NCBI RefSeq assembly: GCF_022539665.2
Contig: NC_081335.1
Coordinates: 7,812,001 to 7,876,000, forward strand
Direction of reading: 5' to 3'
DNA from: Daphnia carinata
Taxonomy: Eukaryota > Arthropoda > Branchiopoda > Diplostraca > Daphniidae
Length of the DNA: 64,000 nucleotides
Of this stretch, positions 26,341-37,449 are shown piece after piece. The notes under the pieces were generated by a model. That model ran no database searches and was not told the DNA's origin. It worked only from the letters and a program-made list of their open reading frames with translations. Positions within the stretch are counted from its first letter, which is position 1. Each line of letters begins with the position of its first letter. Both the position numbers and the translations under genes were made by a program.

Positions 26341-27151
26341 TCTAACAGAAGCTACTGTGTAAGTGAATTAATATTGTGTTGTTAAATGACTCATAGCAAT
26401 CCAAAATCGATAACAGGATTCCCATACAGGGAACTCAAGTACCAATACCGATGTAAAAATTTGAGAAAAATCTTCTTTCCTTTCGTCTTCTTTCCTCCTT
26501 GTGTCGAAAACCCTAGAAACCATCGTCCTTCCTGCACGCAACACATTCAAATTTGGGTTTGTTTTGTTTATGTTTTTCATTTTTTGTATTTTGATTGTCA
26601 ATAATTAATTTTAATAATAATAATTTTTTTTTCTATTTCAACAGAATTCCCGCAGCTAACATATCCGATGCCTGGTGATATTTAGTCTTGGTCTTCAGAT
26701 TATTATATTTCACTAAAAAAAATGGCAGCGACGTCACTTGCCCTTAAACATCTGAACACAGGACGGCGGGGTTGGTTTTTCCAAGGCTTGCTTTCGGTAT
26801 TCCGTGTTCTTCGTGATGTTGTTTCTCATCAACTTGCATACATATGTGCCTTCTCTCTCCTTTTATTTCTAATATTAGCCTTAGCCATTAAGATATGAAT
26901 GTAATTTTATGGCTGACAGTTTTGAAGGGATAGCGAAGAGATCTTATGTTTCTTTTTCATTCCGAAGTGCTTTGGAAATAGAGAACATACACCAACCTAC
27001 CTGGTTTTTCATTTATTGTTTTCATTAATTTTACGCTATTTTTCATACTTCTGGTTTTATCCGCAGAAACGGATGAATTTTACATTTGTGTGTAGTAGAG
27101 ACGATGACTAAAAGGTAGGATATCGAATTTATTGATCGCTCTATGCTTGTA
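26341..27151. other. Gene-free interval
   Basis: A-T rich sequence with short open stretches only. I see no recognisable gene, RNA gene or element before the bystin-like exons. Confidence 0.4.
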
Positions 27152-27643
27152 TTAATCAACCATTTCTTCGTCTCTGCAAGCAGAGTGCAACAGTTCACGG
27201 CGGATTTCTGGTGTCAACGTATGGTGTTTGTGAACAGTGATTAGCTGAGGCAATGCCTCTTTCTGTTCACTACTACGCTCCGCTTTGTATCGCTGACAAA
27301 ACGTCAACAGCGACTGATGCCACAAAACGGGCATTTCCCTTGAATCGAGCTGAAATCTGTAAAAAAAAAAAAAAATTTCAAAAACGTTAACTAACGAGTT
27401 TTATCGAGTTTGCATTCGACAAGAAAATACTCACGTGAAGAAATGGTGAACAGCTGCATCAACTACACGATACGGCAAAGCGTACTTTTTGTCGAAAAAG
27501 ATCCGCAGGAAAATTGAATTCAATCCACCGTAGTTCATTTCAGCTAGCTTTAATATGGCCGCAGCAGAGTGTAGGACAGGAATGGAGCATCGCGAAATGA
27601 CGGAGCCCACAATGATAGCTTCTCTTAAGGTGCAGGTGCCACT
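27152..27643 (-). pseudogene. BYSL: Bystin 3' fragment: last two exons only
   Basis: Bystin (Enp1) is a nuclear factor for 40S ribosome assembly. Two exons with a clean intron are present, 27435-27643 and 27152-27356, ending at TAA 27152-27154. They encode the conserved C-terminal part: [59 protein letters not shown], then LPVLWHQSLL-type sequence and a TPEIRRELLHSA ending. The reading frame is open and the splice phases match (AC|A). The N-terminal two thirds of the family (typically over 400 residues) is not found in the adjacent 27.65-28.6 kb, where another gene's 3' end begins. I call it a truncated copy. It could be a live gene only if distant upstream exons exist beyond the SLC26-like block, which seems unlikely. 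Confidence 0.7.
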
Positions 27644-28572
27644 CTGGGATACATAATTAGAAAGAAGAAAAAATGTAACTATTTATATTCATTCTTCCAT
27701 AAAACGGCGCATTCCTGGTAAAGCAACCGTCAAAATAGAAAAAGAAAAAAAAAATAAGGAGATTGATTTTGCATTTCTCCCAAGAGGTATTTCAACCCAA
27801 GTTACCCAAGCGCCAGTACGTACCGTAATCTGCCTATTCAGCTCCACAGTGTCTTACTTAGTACACCTGCCATTACGTGTCTTAGGCGAAACTCAGGAAA
27901 CGACCATTGTGACTATTACTCATGCAACAGGGACAATTATCTCGTCTTGCACACAAAATCTAGATTTCCTTTTTTTCATTGTATTACACTCACGACAGGG
28001 TGAGTGGTCGTCAACATTTCAAAACGACCTTCGCTTGACAAAGTACCGAGAAATTTGGCATACAGCTGGTAGCTATGCAAGAGGGCCACCAGCGGCACAT
28101 TTCACAAGATACTGCAAGTTAACCTTTCACGGCCATTTCCTTCTAAATTCACCTGAAGTTCGTTTTTTTTTGCCCTTCTTTTGTGTTATTTTCGTGCAGC
28201 GTTACATATCGCGAAAAGCTAACTCTATTCGTTTCATTCCTTCCGTCACGATGATTTTGAAAATAAAAGATAAGAAACATGAAAATCGAAAACAAACGAG
28301 ACGAATTCGAAAGACGGAAGTTATCGGAAACAAGATAGACGTCATGCTGCCAAGGTTGATGTATGTGATGCTATCGTTGTTTCGTATTATGCGCACCACA
28401 TCAAGCTTGGGGGGTGGGGGTTTCCGTTTTTATATTTACTCACGAGATAAGCAAATTTCACGCTGCGTGTGCAGTTTCTACACAATGTTGACACTCGTTT
28501 GTTGGGATAATTGGATATTAATAAGTTCGACACAGATAGCAGACGAAGACGGCAAAATATTTAAAGAACAAT

Positions 28573-30057
28573 TCACAGCGCTGCGTCGTGATTATCAACT
28601 CGTACGACGGGCTGTACTTGGTCCGTCCCGCTATTTCCATCGACGCTCGAAGAGAACTCTAGCGACGTGTGCTCTGCCACGGGAGGGTTTTTGTTTGACA
28701 ATGGGTCAACAGATATACATACATCACGTGTAGAAATATCCCTGAGCAAAATTTGCATATCTTCACCTTCGTTGAGGATGTGAAAATCACACCCCATACG
28801 GGACAAAATGAGCAAAACTTCAGGTTTGAGTCGGGTCAAAATGAGTTTGTGCCCGTGTTTCTGTAGCCTCTTGATCATGTTGTCAAAGCCCTGTGTATAA
28901 ACGACATTTGGGTTTGGTTAGGAGAATGATTATATCATTTTTTTTAAGTGTCATTTTACGTAAGCCGTGGTAAAATCCGCTGCGGAGACGTGGCTCATGT
29001 CGATCACTACGATAATACCAGGATATAGCGCCGAAGCTTTTCGTACGCTGGACATGAACTATTCCATGGCGGTGAACACTAAACTGCGATGCGGTATGAT
29101 AAGAAGATACTCGGTCACTGGGTTCTTTTTTTTTTTGAAACAAAATATTTACAGACAGATAAGAAAACATTTGAATTCTTCATTCCACCAGTATGAATTT
29201 TTTTTTTTACCTTGATTTTATGGATTTTAATCCGTGGACGAGCCGTGCTGTATAAGAGCATGCCAAGATTGATAGCCTTGGCAATCAAAATGCCTTGCGA
29301 CAGACCGACAAAGACGCAAAAGACGAACGTAAAGCCAAAAGGCACTAAATCAATTGCTGCGTTTCAACCAGTTGAAATTAGTCCAACGTGTGGGGGATTC
29401 CGATCGTAGTAAAAAATAAATCGTTTCACTAACTTTTTGATTTCCAAACCATCTTGACTAAGCTGACTTCCACCATGAAAATAACAGCGGATCTGATGAC
29501 CGCTGCCAAGCAGCTTTTTTGAATGTAGAAAAAGTAAGGCGTCAAAACCGTAATGGCCAGAAGTGCAAGAGCACCTGAATAAAACAGATTTTTCTTTAAA
29601 ATAAATACTCTCAAATAAAGAGGTAAGTTTTCAGTTACCAGTGTAGAGTCCGCCGAAAGGCGTGCGGACGCCGCTGGCGGCATTAACGACCGTGCGTGAA
29701 AATGCGCCTGTCACTGGAAACGATGACGCAAACGATCCTAAAATGTTGCTAGTACCGATGGCGATCATCTCTTGACTGACATCAATGCGACTCCCTTTGG
29801 CTATCCATTTGCAATTCCACGTAATCCAGACATGATTCAAAGAAAAAAACATAACATCATCTCCGTATGGCAGCTGCTTTGATTGACCCTACCTAAGGAT
29901 TTGGCAATCGCAATCGATTCAATTACGGTGACCAGTGGAGAAATGTAGAGCGAAGAGCCTAGATTTTTGCAAATGTCCACAAAAGAGTATGTCTTTCCGT
30001 CTGCCTCAAACGAAAAGGGCGGCGCTCTGAATGGAGAGAATCCGCTAGGAATCTCAC
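28573..30057 (-). pseudogene. SLC26/SulP anion transporter fragment with in-frame stop
   Basis: SulP/SLC26 proteins are multi-pass anion exchangers (sulfate, chloride, bicarbonate) with a cytoplasmic STAS domain. Exons from about 30057 down to 28573 cover the later transmembrane core: GEIPSGFSPF, a long KTYSFVD segment, KGSRIDVSQEMIAIGTSNIL, GSFASSFPVTGAFSRTVVNA, SGVRTPFGGLYTG and YFFYIQKSCLAAVI. They also cover the STAS domain: YPGIIVVIDMSHVSAADFTT and MIKRLQKHGHKLILTRLKP. Stop TGA is at 28573-28575. The first half of the transporter is missing: upstream of 30057 lies the repeat unit. In the STAS-entry exon the codon after ...AME is TAG (29059-29061), where the family has an aromatic residue (EY). 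The copy is therefore truncated and carries a nonsense codon. A long plus-strand open stretch (27849-28733) overlapping it is probably chance. Confidence 0.75.
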
Positions 30058-30289
30058 CTAAATGTATACACGTTACCTATTTAAAGTTAAAATTTGCTCG
30101 TTTGCTGACTAAGAGCTGCGGCACTTTTAACAAAATGAGATGCGTTGCTTTTTAATAGCGAAATAGTTTGGTCTTCTGTTTTTGCAAGGGATTCATTTAA
30201 CTAGAAATATATTGAGATGTGCGTTTTTTTTCTTTTGGTTTACTAACTTTCTTAACCCCCGCCCTATAGCAGTGAAACACAAGACAATT

Positions 30290-30499
30290 TTGATAAGGTG
30301 TTTAAAGCTGTACATTTTAAAATTCCAACCAAAGTGTGGTACATACAAACAACATTCATTCTCACATACACACACACATACACAACAAGTAATTTTGACT
30401 AGATGATTTGTACCAAATAAATTACACACTTGCACACACACTTGCACACACACATTCATACGCAATTTTGGAAATATAAGCTATTCTTAACTTAGGCTA
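30290..30499. repeat. CA-rich 3' flank of the charged-protein gene unit
   Basis: Contains GTGTTTAAAGCTGTACATTTT, then ACACACACA runs and CACACTTGCACACACA. The same arrangement lies immediately 3' of the two other family members (about 42160-42368 and 58860-59101), so it is part of a repeated unit and not a chance microsatellite. Confidence 0.7.
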
Positions 30500-31450
30500 T
30501 TAAAAGGAAAATTGATAATTATAGTTGTAAAAGCTCTGCCGACACCATGGGGGCATACCATATTCTGGGTCAGTCTTAGGCAGCGGCGGTCGAACCGGAC
30601 GTTGCGACAGCGGAACTGGCCTACTCGTCAGGTCCTTGGATGGAAGCAAACCCTCGAATAGGCTGCTATGTAGGTTTTTAATCTCCGCCTTGGTCTGTGC
30701 CGCTGAACGTCCAGCTGTAGCCTTGAAGCGGACAGGGTCTTTGTAGTCCTTGAAATTCAGATCCTTGAAGCGCTTCTGCGCAGGAAGGGTTGCTTGCGCA
30801 TCCTCTTCCCGCTTCCGCTTGGCCATCGAGTCATTGGGTAATTCTCGGGATGGTGATTGGCACGGCAAGCCAGGATCTGATTTCGGCAATGATGGCAATG
30901 GTGATCGGATATGACAGTCTACCAAGGGCTTTGGCTTATCAGTCAGCTGCTTTGGTATTCTTGCTGGTAGTGGAAGCTTACCCCCAAACAGACTGGCGTA
31001 AACACTGCCCGCCTTGGCTCTGGCCGCTACCGCTGGATCAATGACAGGTGCCTGCAAGAGATTAGGAACTTTAGTTTTTGCCACATTATTATCATTAGCG
31101 AGCCTTTGCTTAGTAATACGCCCAACCCGTTTCGGCTTAGTTTGTAACTTGTTTATATCGTCTAATGATAATAATGGTGGAAGCCGAATGACTTCTTTTG
31201 AATTGGTTCCCTCAAAACGTTTCTTATATACAAAAGGTGATGGTGCGTCATACCGCTTACGCTTAGCCGGCAAGTCGTTAGGTTTTGGAGTATCAATCAG
31301 CGGCATTGGCTTATTAATAAGCTGCTTTGCTTCTGGTTCTGGTTTCGTTGCTGGTTTTAGAACCTTATTGCCGAACATAGCGCGATGGAGACTTGCAATT
31401 TTCGCACTGGTCGCTAACACCTTACGCATTTGAGGTGCAACGGGTGCCAT
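30500..31450 (-). CDS. Charged, probably nuclear protein with KRKREED signature, member 1
   Basis: This is a single open frame of 316 codons, ATG 31450-31448 to TAA 30500-30502. I recognise no known family. It is rich in Lys, Pro, Leu and Arg. Three internal repeats share the pattern A..K....(S/L)LF.G.LP..K.LT.KP.PL: residues about 15-55 (AKIASLHRAMFGNKVL), about 145-185 (AKAGSVYASLFGGKLP) and about 255-290 (AEIKNLHSSLFEGLLP). Two basic boxes follow a similar pattern, PAKRKRYDAPSPFVYKKRFE and MAKRKREEDAQATLPAQKRF, and look like nuclear localisation signals. The second box is shared almost word for word with the proteins at 42369 and 59102. Its start lies about 50 bp from the conserved upstream module and about 350 bp from the TATAAAT in it. 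It seems lineage specific and intact; expression is unknown. Confidence 0.6.
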   Translation of the reverse strand: MAPVAPQMRKVLATSAKIASLHRAMFGNKVLKPATKPEPEAKQLINKPMPLIDTPKPNDLPAKRKRYDAPSPFVYKKRFEGTNSKEVIRLPPLLSLDDINKLQTKPKRVGRITKQRLANDNNVAKTKVPNLLQAPVIDPAVAARAKAGSVYASLFGGKLPLPARIPKQLTDKPKPLVDCHIRSPLPSLPKSDPGLPCQSPSRELPNDSMAKRKREEDAQATLPAQKRFKDLNFKDYKDPVRFKATAGRSAAQTKAEIKNLHSSLFEGLLPSKDLTSRPVPLSQRPVRPPLPKTDPEYGMPPWCRQSFYNYNYQFSF

Positions 31451-31499
31451 TTTCTTATCAGCTTATTAATCGAAGGTATAGAATATGAGTTTGAGTTTG

Positions 31500-33410
31500 T
31501 GGAGTAGGAGAGGTCTGCCTAGCTACTGGTTAGGTAGTTCAGCAATTAAACTTTGCTACTTTTAAAACTGAGATAAGACGATTATTGGTAATGCATTCCG
31601 CATGGCGCCTAGGCCATGCGCGACTGTTCATTCTTGAAAAGGCCAATAAGCCCTTGCCCGTGCAGTCTGTACACCATCCGGCGGACTTTAATTCAAATTG
31701 CTCATAGTCCGCCTTGGCTCGGCTCTCCCGCCACTCGCTTCCCCGTCAATAGGGGGTGGGATGGCCTGCGTGAGCAAGCAGGCCACCATTTGGGCAATTT
31801 ATACTCAAGAACGCATTGCAGACCAGGCAAAGCCTGGGTTGGGCATGCTGCAGCCAGTCTCACCTGAAGCGCGCAGGTTCGTCTTGAGACTAGCCCCATT
31901 GCCGCAGCATTAATGCTGCGGCCTAGGCCCATACCTACGGAAAAAGAAAAAAAAGTTTTTTAAATATTGCTAATTGGAATTTAGTCTACTTAAAATGTAC
32001 GGCTAATACTTCCCGTTGAAGCGGCAGCAATCGCGTTTTTCGCCGCTTAATATCTTCGGTTATCACCACCAGGTAAAATATCGGGATTTTGGCGTCTTCG
32101 GTCCCCCTAATAGCCCCATTGCCGCAGCATTAATGCTGCGGCCTAGGCCCATACCTAGGGAAAAAGAAAAAAAAGTTTTTTAAAACGGCTCATTGGAATT
32201 AAGCTATTGAAAAAGTACGGCTAATACTTCCCGTTAGGGCGGCAGCAATCGCGATTCTTCCCGCTTAATATCTTCGGTTATCGCCGCTAGGTGTAATACC
32301 GGGATTTCGGCGTCTTCGGTCCTCCTATATATAGTAAAAGCAGTCGTGAACTTACGATAACATATTATTATAACTTCCGTTTTCGGCCACCAGGCGGCAC
32401 TTTCCAACGGTGTTGTGTCTTTCGCCTGCTATTGTTTTCTTTTTTTTTTTCATTTTCAGTATATTTTTTATTTTCGTTGTTTATTAATTTTCTATTCCGT
32501 GTATGTGAAAAGTAAATTACTGGAATGTTATTGTGTGGTTGCAATTCAAGCCTTCCCTCTTTGGTGAAGCGTTAGTTGGAACGGCTGTCTTACCAATCGT
32601 GAAAAACGTCGTAACACAAAAGGTTGTATTTTTTTATTTTGACATGTGTCTAAACTAAAAAGCGTTTCAACTTTTTACATAGATCATTTAACGCAGCAAA
32701 GCCATGCCCTTACGTATAGACAGGAGTAGCAGTATTGGCTGCTGCATTGTTCTTTGCCGAGTTAGTTTTTGTTTCCTGTGATTGTGGGTAGTGAGATTTA
32801 ACGGTAAAACTTCCTTTTCATGTTTGCTTTGGTGGAGGATGAGTGGTCCTATTTTGGCTTTGTTTACAATTGTATTCGCCACTCCCTTGATATTTTCTAA
32901 TAAGTTGTATGAAACACAAATCTTAGAAATGTTAAATTTAATAGTTATCTTGTTGTGCTAATGTTTGAATTTTGTTACAGTTCTAGCGAACCATCCACAA
33001 GGGCGCCATATCTGTTCGATCCATGACTAACGGGACAATAGAGCCAGAGCTGCAGAGGATTAATGCAATAAGCATCCTAGTATGTGCAGCAACAACAGCA
33101 GCAGCAGCAGCGATAACAAACTCAGCAACATCAAGCATCATAGTACATCTGAACTTTTATGCCACAGTAGAAGTTTTGATCTTTATTCATCCACTGCATA
33201 ATCATCCAGTATGATATATGTCACCTGACTATGAGAGAATGCACAAAAGCATTAGGTAGTTCCTTAATTATATGGTATCTGTCCTAAATTGCCATTTACA
33301 TTGAAGATATTTTTTTCTAATCAAGACATTCTTAGGTGGCTGAACCATGGCTGACCTTCAGTAGTTATGAACCTGTGGTTTCTAAAACAGCTTCTACTTT
33401 TCTCCTTGAA
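31500..33410. repeat. Dispersed module, copy 2, with internal duplication
   Basis: The conserved block (31503 to about 31945) matches the copies at 25.18, 43.20 and 60.31 kb. A segment of roughly 215 bp is tandemly duplicated here: the palindrome-plus-AAAAAGAAAAAAAAG unit occurs at about 31894-31960 and again at about 32110-32180, each followed by CGGCTAATACTTCCCGTT. The distal part (about 32755-32860 and 33210-33405) matches 44140-44215 and 44555-44755, including TCTAAAACAGCTTCTACTTT, and stops where the NDUFV1 copy begins in the other blocks. A CAGCAGCAG run is at about 33087-33110. No gene is called inside. Confidence 0.75.
31795..31806 (-). promoter_or_regulatory. Candidate TATA box of the charged-protein gene
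   Basis: The minus strand reads GAGTATAAATTG, and the same sequence is kept in all four modules (about 25495, 31797, 43502 and 60619). In the three linked copies it sits about 350 bp upstream of the ATG. This is inferred from sequence and position only. Confidence 0.4.
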
Positions 33411-34042
33411 AATGAAGGGGATACTTGTCCACCACTTAAGAGGAAATTTAACAACAAATAGATGTGTAATAATGTTCTCATCAAACTAAACATTCTCAAC
33501 ATACAATTAACAACAATGATGTAACTGATTCATTGAACTAGAAACAAAAAAAAGCCTACCAAAACAAAGAACAGATTTTGATATGTAGATCAGGACGCAC
33601 GGAGATGAAGCGGCTTTAACCACATAAAATGGTGATTAACACGAAAGATTTTAAAACAACGATACTTTTAAGTGTTAACCCTACAAGGTCACACTTGATT
33701 TCACATTAAACCGCAGGACTTTACGTTTCTACGTACTATTGCACTGAAGATTAAAAAAAAGGAGTTGATCTTTAACTTGTGCGTGGATTCCAAAATTTAA
33801 TGAATTTACTGTGAACTGGTTTCCAGTTGATGAGATTCTTTCCGAGATTTTTCGGTGAGCTTTTTGGACTACAACAGATATTATTCCTGAGCTCGGAACG
33901 GCCTTCAAATTTTCGATACAGTTTGGTCTTCGTGGCTCTGTTTTTCTTCGTAATTTTCACGAGGAGTCAACTAGAATACGACGACGTAAGGCAACAAAAA
34001 CAAAACATTAAATATCCTCCCTTTAAAATCAAAATATGAATA
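33411..34042. other. Gene-free interval
   Basis: No supported gene. The far end (about 33830-34042) may contain 3' untranslated sequence of the minus-strand gene that follows. Confidence 0.4.
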
Positions 34043-36895
34043 TTATGATTTTACCAGTAAGTTGGGATCTGGAAGATGATGAGAAGTGCGGAAACACTGC
34101 GGAAACATTGGACTGAGCAATTCTTCATTGATCTTTTGGCCTGATACGCCTCGCCTTTCAACGCTTAATCTAACAATCCGGCTGACCACTTGGGCAACAA
34201 GAACTGTCAGAAGAAATCCAAGAGGTGCGTACCACATAAACGATACACGATATAGTGGGAAGTAATCATCTGCTGGCGTGACTCCTGTTGGCAAGGCAGA
34301 AGGAGAAATTGTTGAAAGGTACTGCTCAGTTGTGGAATCAATTGTTGCGTTCAAGAACTCGGCGCAGCCATCGTTTCTTAAAGGAAGACGTGGAATGGGA
34401 GGCTTCGGACCACCAAATCCAATCCACAAACTGAATGCCAGTCCAGTAACCAACCCAGTAAGGGCTCCCTGCAAATTAAGTTGTGTTAAAGTGAAGTTAG
34501 GAATCAGTGGCTTGATTGATAAATAAACCTTTTGCTCGACGGCGGTGGAGAACATTCCTATGGTAAATAGTGCTAGGAGAGGTCCGCCCACAACACCAAA
34601 AATGGTTAAAGAAGCTTGCAAAACACCACCTAGATATTCAGCGACAAAGGCAATAGCTATACTGATCCCTCCATAAAATAGCGCCACTAGCTGAGTAAGC
34701 CAGGCTAAACGAGTGTCGGATGTATTTTTGAAACAGCACGGCTATGCAACATTAAATTATTTTACCGTTGCGGGAGAAAAATTAGTTAGGATAACACGGA
34801 CATAAGCGCCGGCCATAAAACTAATTTCCGCAACCGAAAAAGCGGAGAAACTTTTGAGAATTCGGATAGTCTAAATGCACAGAAAAAAAATTATAAGTAC
34901 GTGTGCAAAACTGCGGAATTTCACGTAACGCGAACTGACCGGTTCTGGATCGGTGTAGCCGATAATGTACACTTTGCCATCGCTGGATAGAATTAATAGG
35001 CCAAGGGCAGTGCAGATCATTTGTTCGATTGTGATTGAAAGTTTGTGGACCTCGGTGTAACGATCTGTCGTCGTCAAGGCATTTAAATCCAATCGAATTA
35101 AAGTGTTTTCAATGACTGTTCGATCCTGAACACGAAAAAGTAAATTGTCATGAAACGTAAAATAAATTCGGTGAAACTGCAAATAAAACCGATAGTGGTG
35201 GATGAATAAATGGAGCTGCTAATCGATCCAAATGAGCCAAGATGAGAACAGCAGCTTGATATAGGTCAACGTCGACGTCTTTGTCACCATCTTCTGGTTC
35301 AGGCGATAAGCTGGCTTGCCTTAGAAGGCAAGCCGATGGACTAGTAGCGTATTCTTCATCACTGTATTTTTCGGAACCCCCCGTCTGCTCTTGCTGTACT
35401 GCGCTCCAACGGCGGAGCGTCAGAATTAAGGGAGCAATCGCAAGACCTCGATTATTTGAACGGTTGTCCTTCAGAAAAGAAAAGGAAATCCTTTAGTAGA
35501 AGGATCTTTTCTACTTAACGCTACTGGTAAATTACCTGACCACTTTCCTCCACGTCCCATAATTCGAGCAGAAGGTGTATAGCATGTAAAACACAGAGGA
35601 GGCTTCCACGTTGTATGCTGACTTCTAAAAGAAGTTGTAGCGCCACATGTCGATCCCGTAGAGGAATGGAACACGAACTTTCTCTAAATAAGACGAGGAG
35701 TTTTCATAATTTTACTTGGTAGGAAAATTTTAAAAATTAAAATCCGTACTCGAAAATTATGGAACGCAGAAATGAGACAGATTTGTTGAGTAATCTGAAC
35801 CAGAGGTCATATGTGCTATTATCCTTTTGATGTAGAAGACGAAAGATAGACGCGGGAGGTAAACTGCGAAGTGATTCTAGTGCATGAATCAGCAACTCAA
35901 AACAGGCATCTCCGTCTTCGCCTATTGCAAAACAATGTGTTAAACGTTTTGGCGGCTATACTAGAATCTGATGTATACCTGATTGCCATGCGCGACGGAA
36001 AAATGCAAATAGAAAATTAAGTGCAGCATTAGATCCTACTTCAGTTAAGGTGGTGACAATTGTGTGAGGTGATGACACAGGATTTTTACTCTTCTCTGAT
36101 GAAATGCTGCCTACTTCTTCATACACCCTTGCATTTACATTCAATCACTATTAATACAAGTGAAAAGAAAACAAGACTAAATGGAAAAACTACTACCATT
36201 TTCTCTGAACATTAGATTTATCCAGTTCGTTTTTATTCAGATTTCCAATCCCCCGAGTTCTTGCATCCTCTGAGTGGCGAACTTTCCTCACCTCTTCTAT
36301 GTGTCGACGGAAAAGGGTGAGCTGTTTCGTTAAATTTTGAAGATTCAAACTGCTCTGTGAAGATTTGATGCAGAGATCCTCTAACTGAATCTCGAGATTC
36401 TTTCTACATTCTATTACATCGCCCAAACCTAGAAGTAAAAGGTGAGTAATCTTCAACCGGCAAATAATAATGTAATAAATGTAAGTCAAACCAACCAACA
36501 TCCTTGTTCCATGTCCATGCATTGAGAAATTTTATAACTGGTTTCTCAATATATGAAGATCCAATTGAGTTTTGGGACACGCTTTGACATTTTAACTCAC
36601 ATTCCCCATCACAGCATGCACAAGGGAAATTTCCACTTGGACTTCTTATTGTTTTGTTATTGGTAGCTTCAACCAACAGATTAATCTGATCAGATGTTAG
36701 TATCCCATTTTTCACTAGTTTGTTCCATGTTTCATTTAAAGACTGCCGTTCAAGTAGTAACTGGAGATCAAACTTTATGCCAAGATCATGGCTGCTTTGA
36801 AGTGTACTGTTTAAGTGTTTTTTAGTGCTGAAACGATTGCCAAACGATCCTTTTGAAAAGGCATTTGGCTGGGATGACAAAGGACAAGACGGCAT
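34043..36895 (-). CDS. Chimeric gene: HERC2-like N-terminus joined to SLC5-like C-terminus
   Basis: The 5' half resembles the start of the giant ubiquitin ligase HERC2: ATG 36895, LLLERQSLNETWNKLVKNG, then KFLNAWTWNKDV, GSNAALNFLFAFFRRAWQSG, LQLLLEVSIQRGSLLCVLHA, ILAHLDRLAAPF, and the first RCC1-like blade ICTALGLLILSSDGKVYIIG plus exon 34766-34870. All later HERC2 parts (most of about 4800 residues) are absent. A 75-bp GT-AG intron (34691-34765, phase 0 at both sides) leads into sodium:solute symporter (SLC5) sequence: LVALFYGGISIAIAF, VAEYLGGVLQASLTIFGVVG, GALTGLVTGLAFSLWIGFGG, and a last helix YAPLGFLLTVLVAQVV. It ends at TAA 34043-34045. A 62-bp intron (about 34469-34530) inside the SLC5 part has no in-frame stop. 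The 5' two thirds of SLC5 is absent. No nonsense codon is seen, so a fusion transcript is possible; a DNA-level juxtaposition of two gene fragments is the alternative. Confidence 0.65.
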
Positions 36896-37449
36896 GCTCG
36901 TTTTGACACATTTCTTTCTAAAGAAAAAAAAAATGTCAATACTAACGATAACCCTAATTTAATCACTACACCAAATTTACCAACGATCATAGAGCAATAT
37001 GACATTAGGCTGGGAACTGATTTGAAATATTCCGTTACTTATAGCTATCCATACGTCTATTGTCTAAACATAAAGTGATTTTTTCATAGTTTGAACACAA
37101 AAAATTCTGTATTTTTTAAAGAGATGTGATGCGATTAGGTACGTCTGCTAGTCTCCGGCAGCGCCTGGTTTGTCAACACAAACTCCATCCGAAAACGGAC
37201 CCTAGTCCTGGTGCAATCTATTGCACCGCAGCCTTTCTTGCCTTAACAAATATTTAAATTTTTAAATGTCTAAACAACGACGGTTTAGATTTCTAAATCG
37301 ATCCTACTTCTGTTTTATCATTTATTTTACTTTTTTTCCTTTACAAATTTGTTGCTCATGAAACTGAAAAGAAGAAAAAAGTTTCTTTTTACCTTCTGCT
37401 CAACCAAACCGCATCTAAGAAAGAAGTACCTCATCGTATGGTATCCGTA
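36896..37449. other. 5' flank of the chimeric gene
   Basis: AT-rich upstream sequence with no coding signal. If the HERC2-like part was copied with its own promoter, the promoter should be here. Confidence 0.35.

Noticed and set aside
27849-28733. A 294-codon plus-strand open frame
   Set aside because: It overlaps the antisense of the SLC26-like STAS exon, contains low-complexity stretches, and shows no recognisable domain or splice logic. It is probably a chance open frame.
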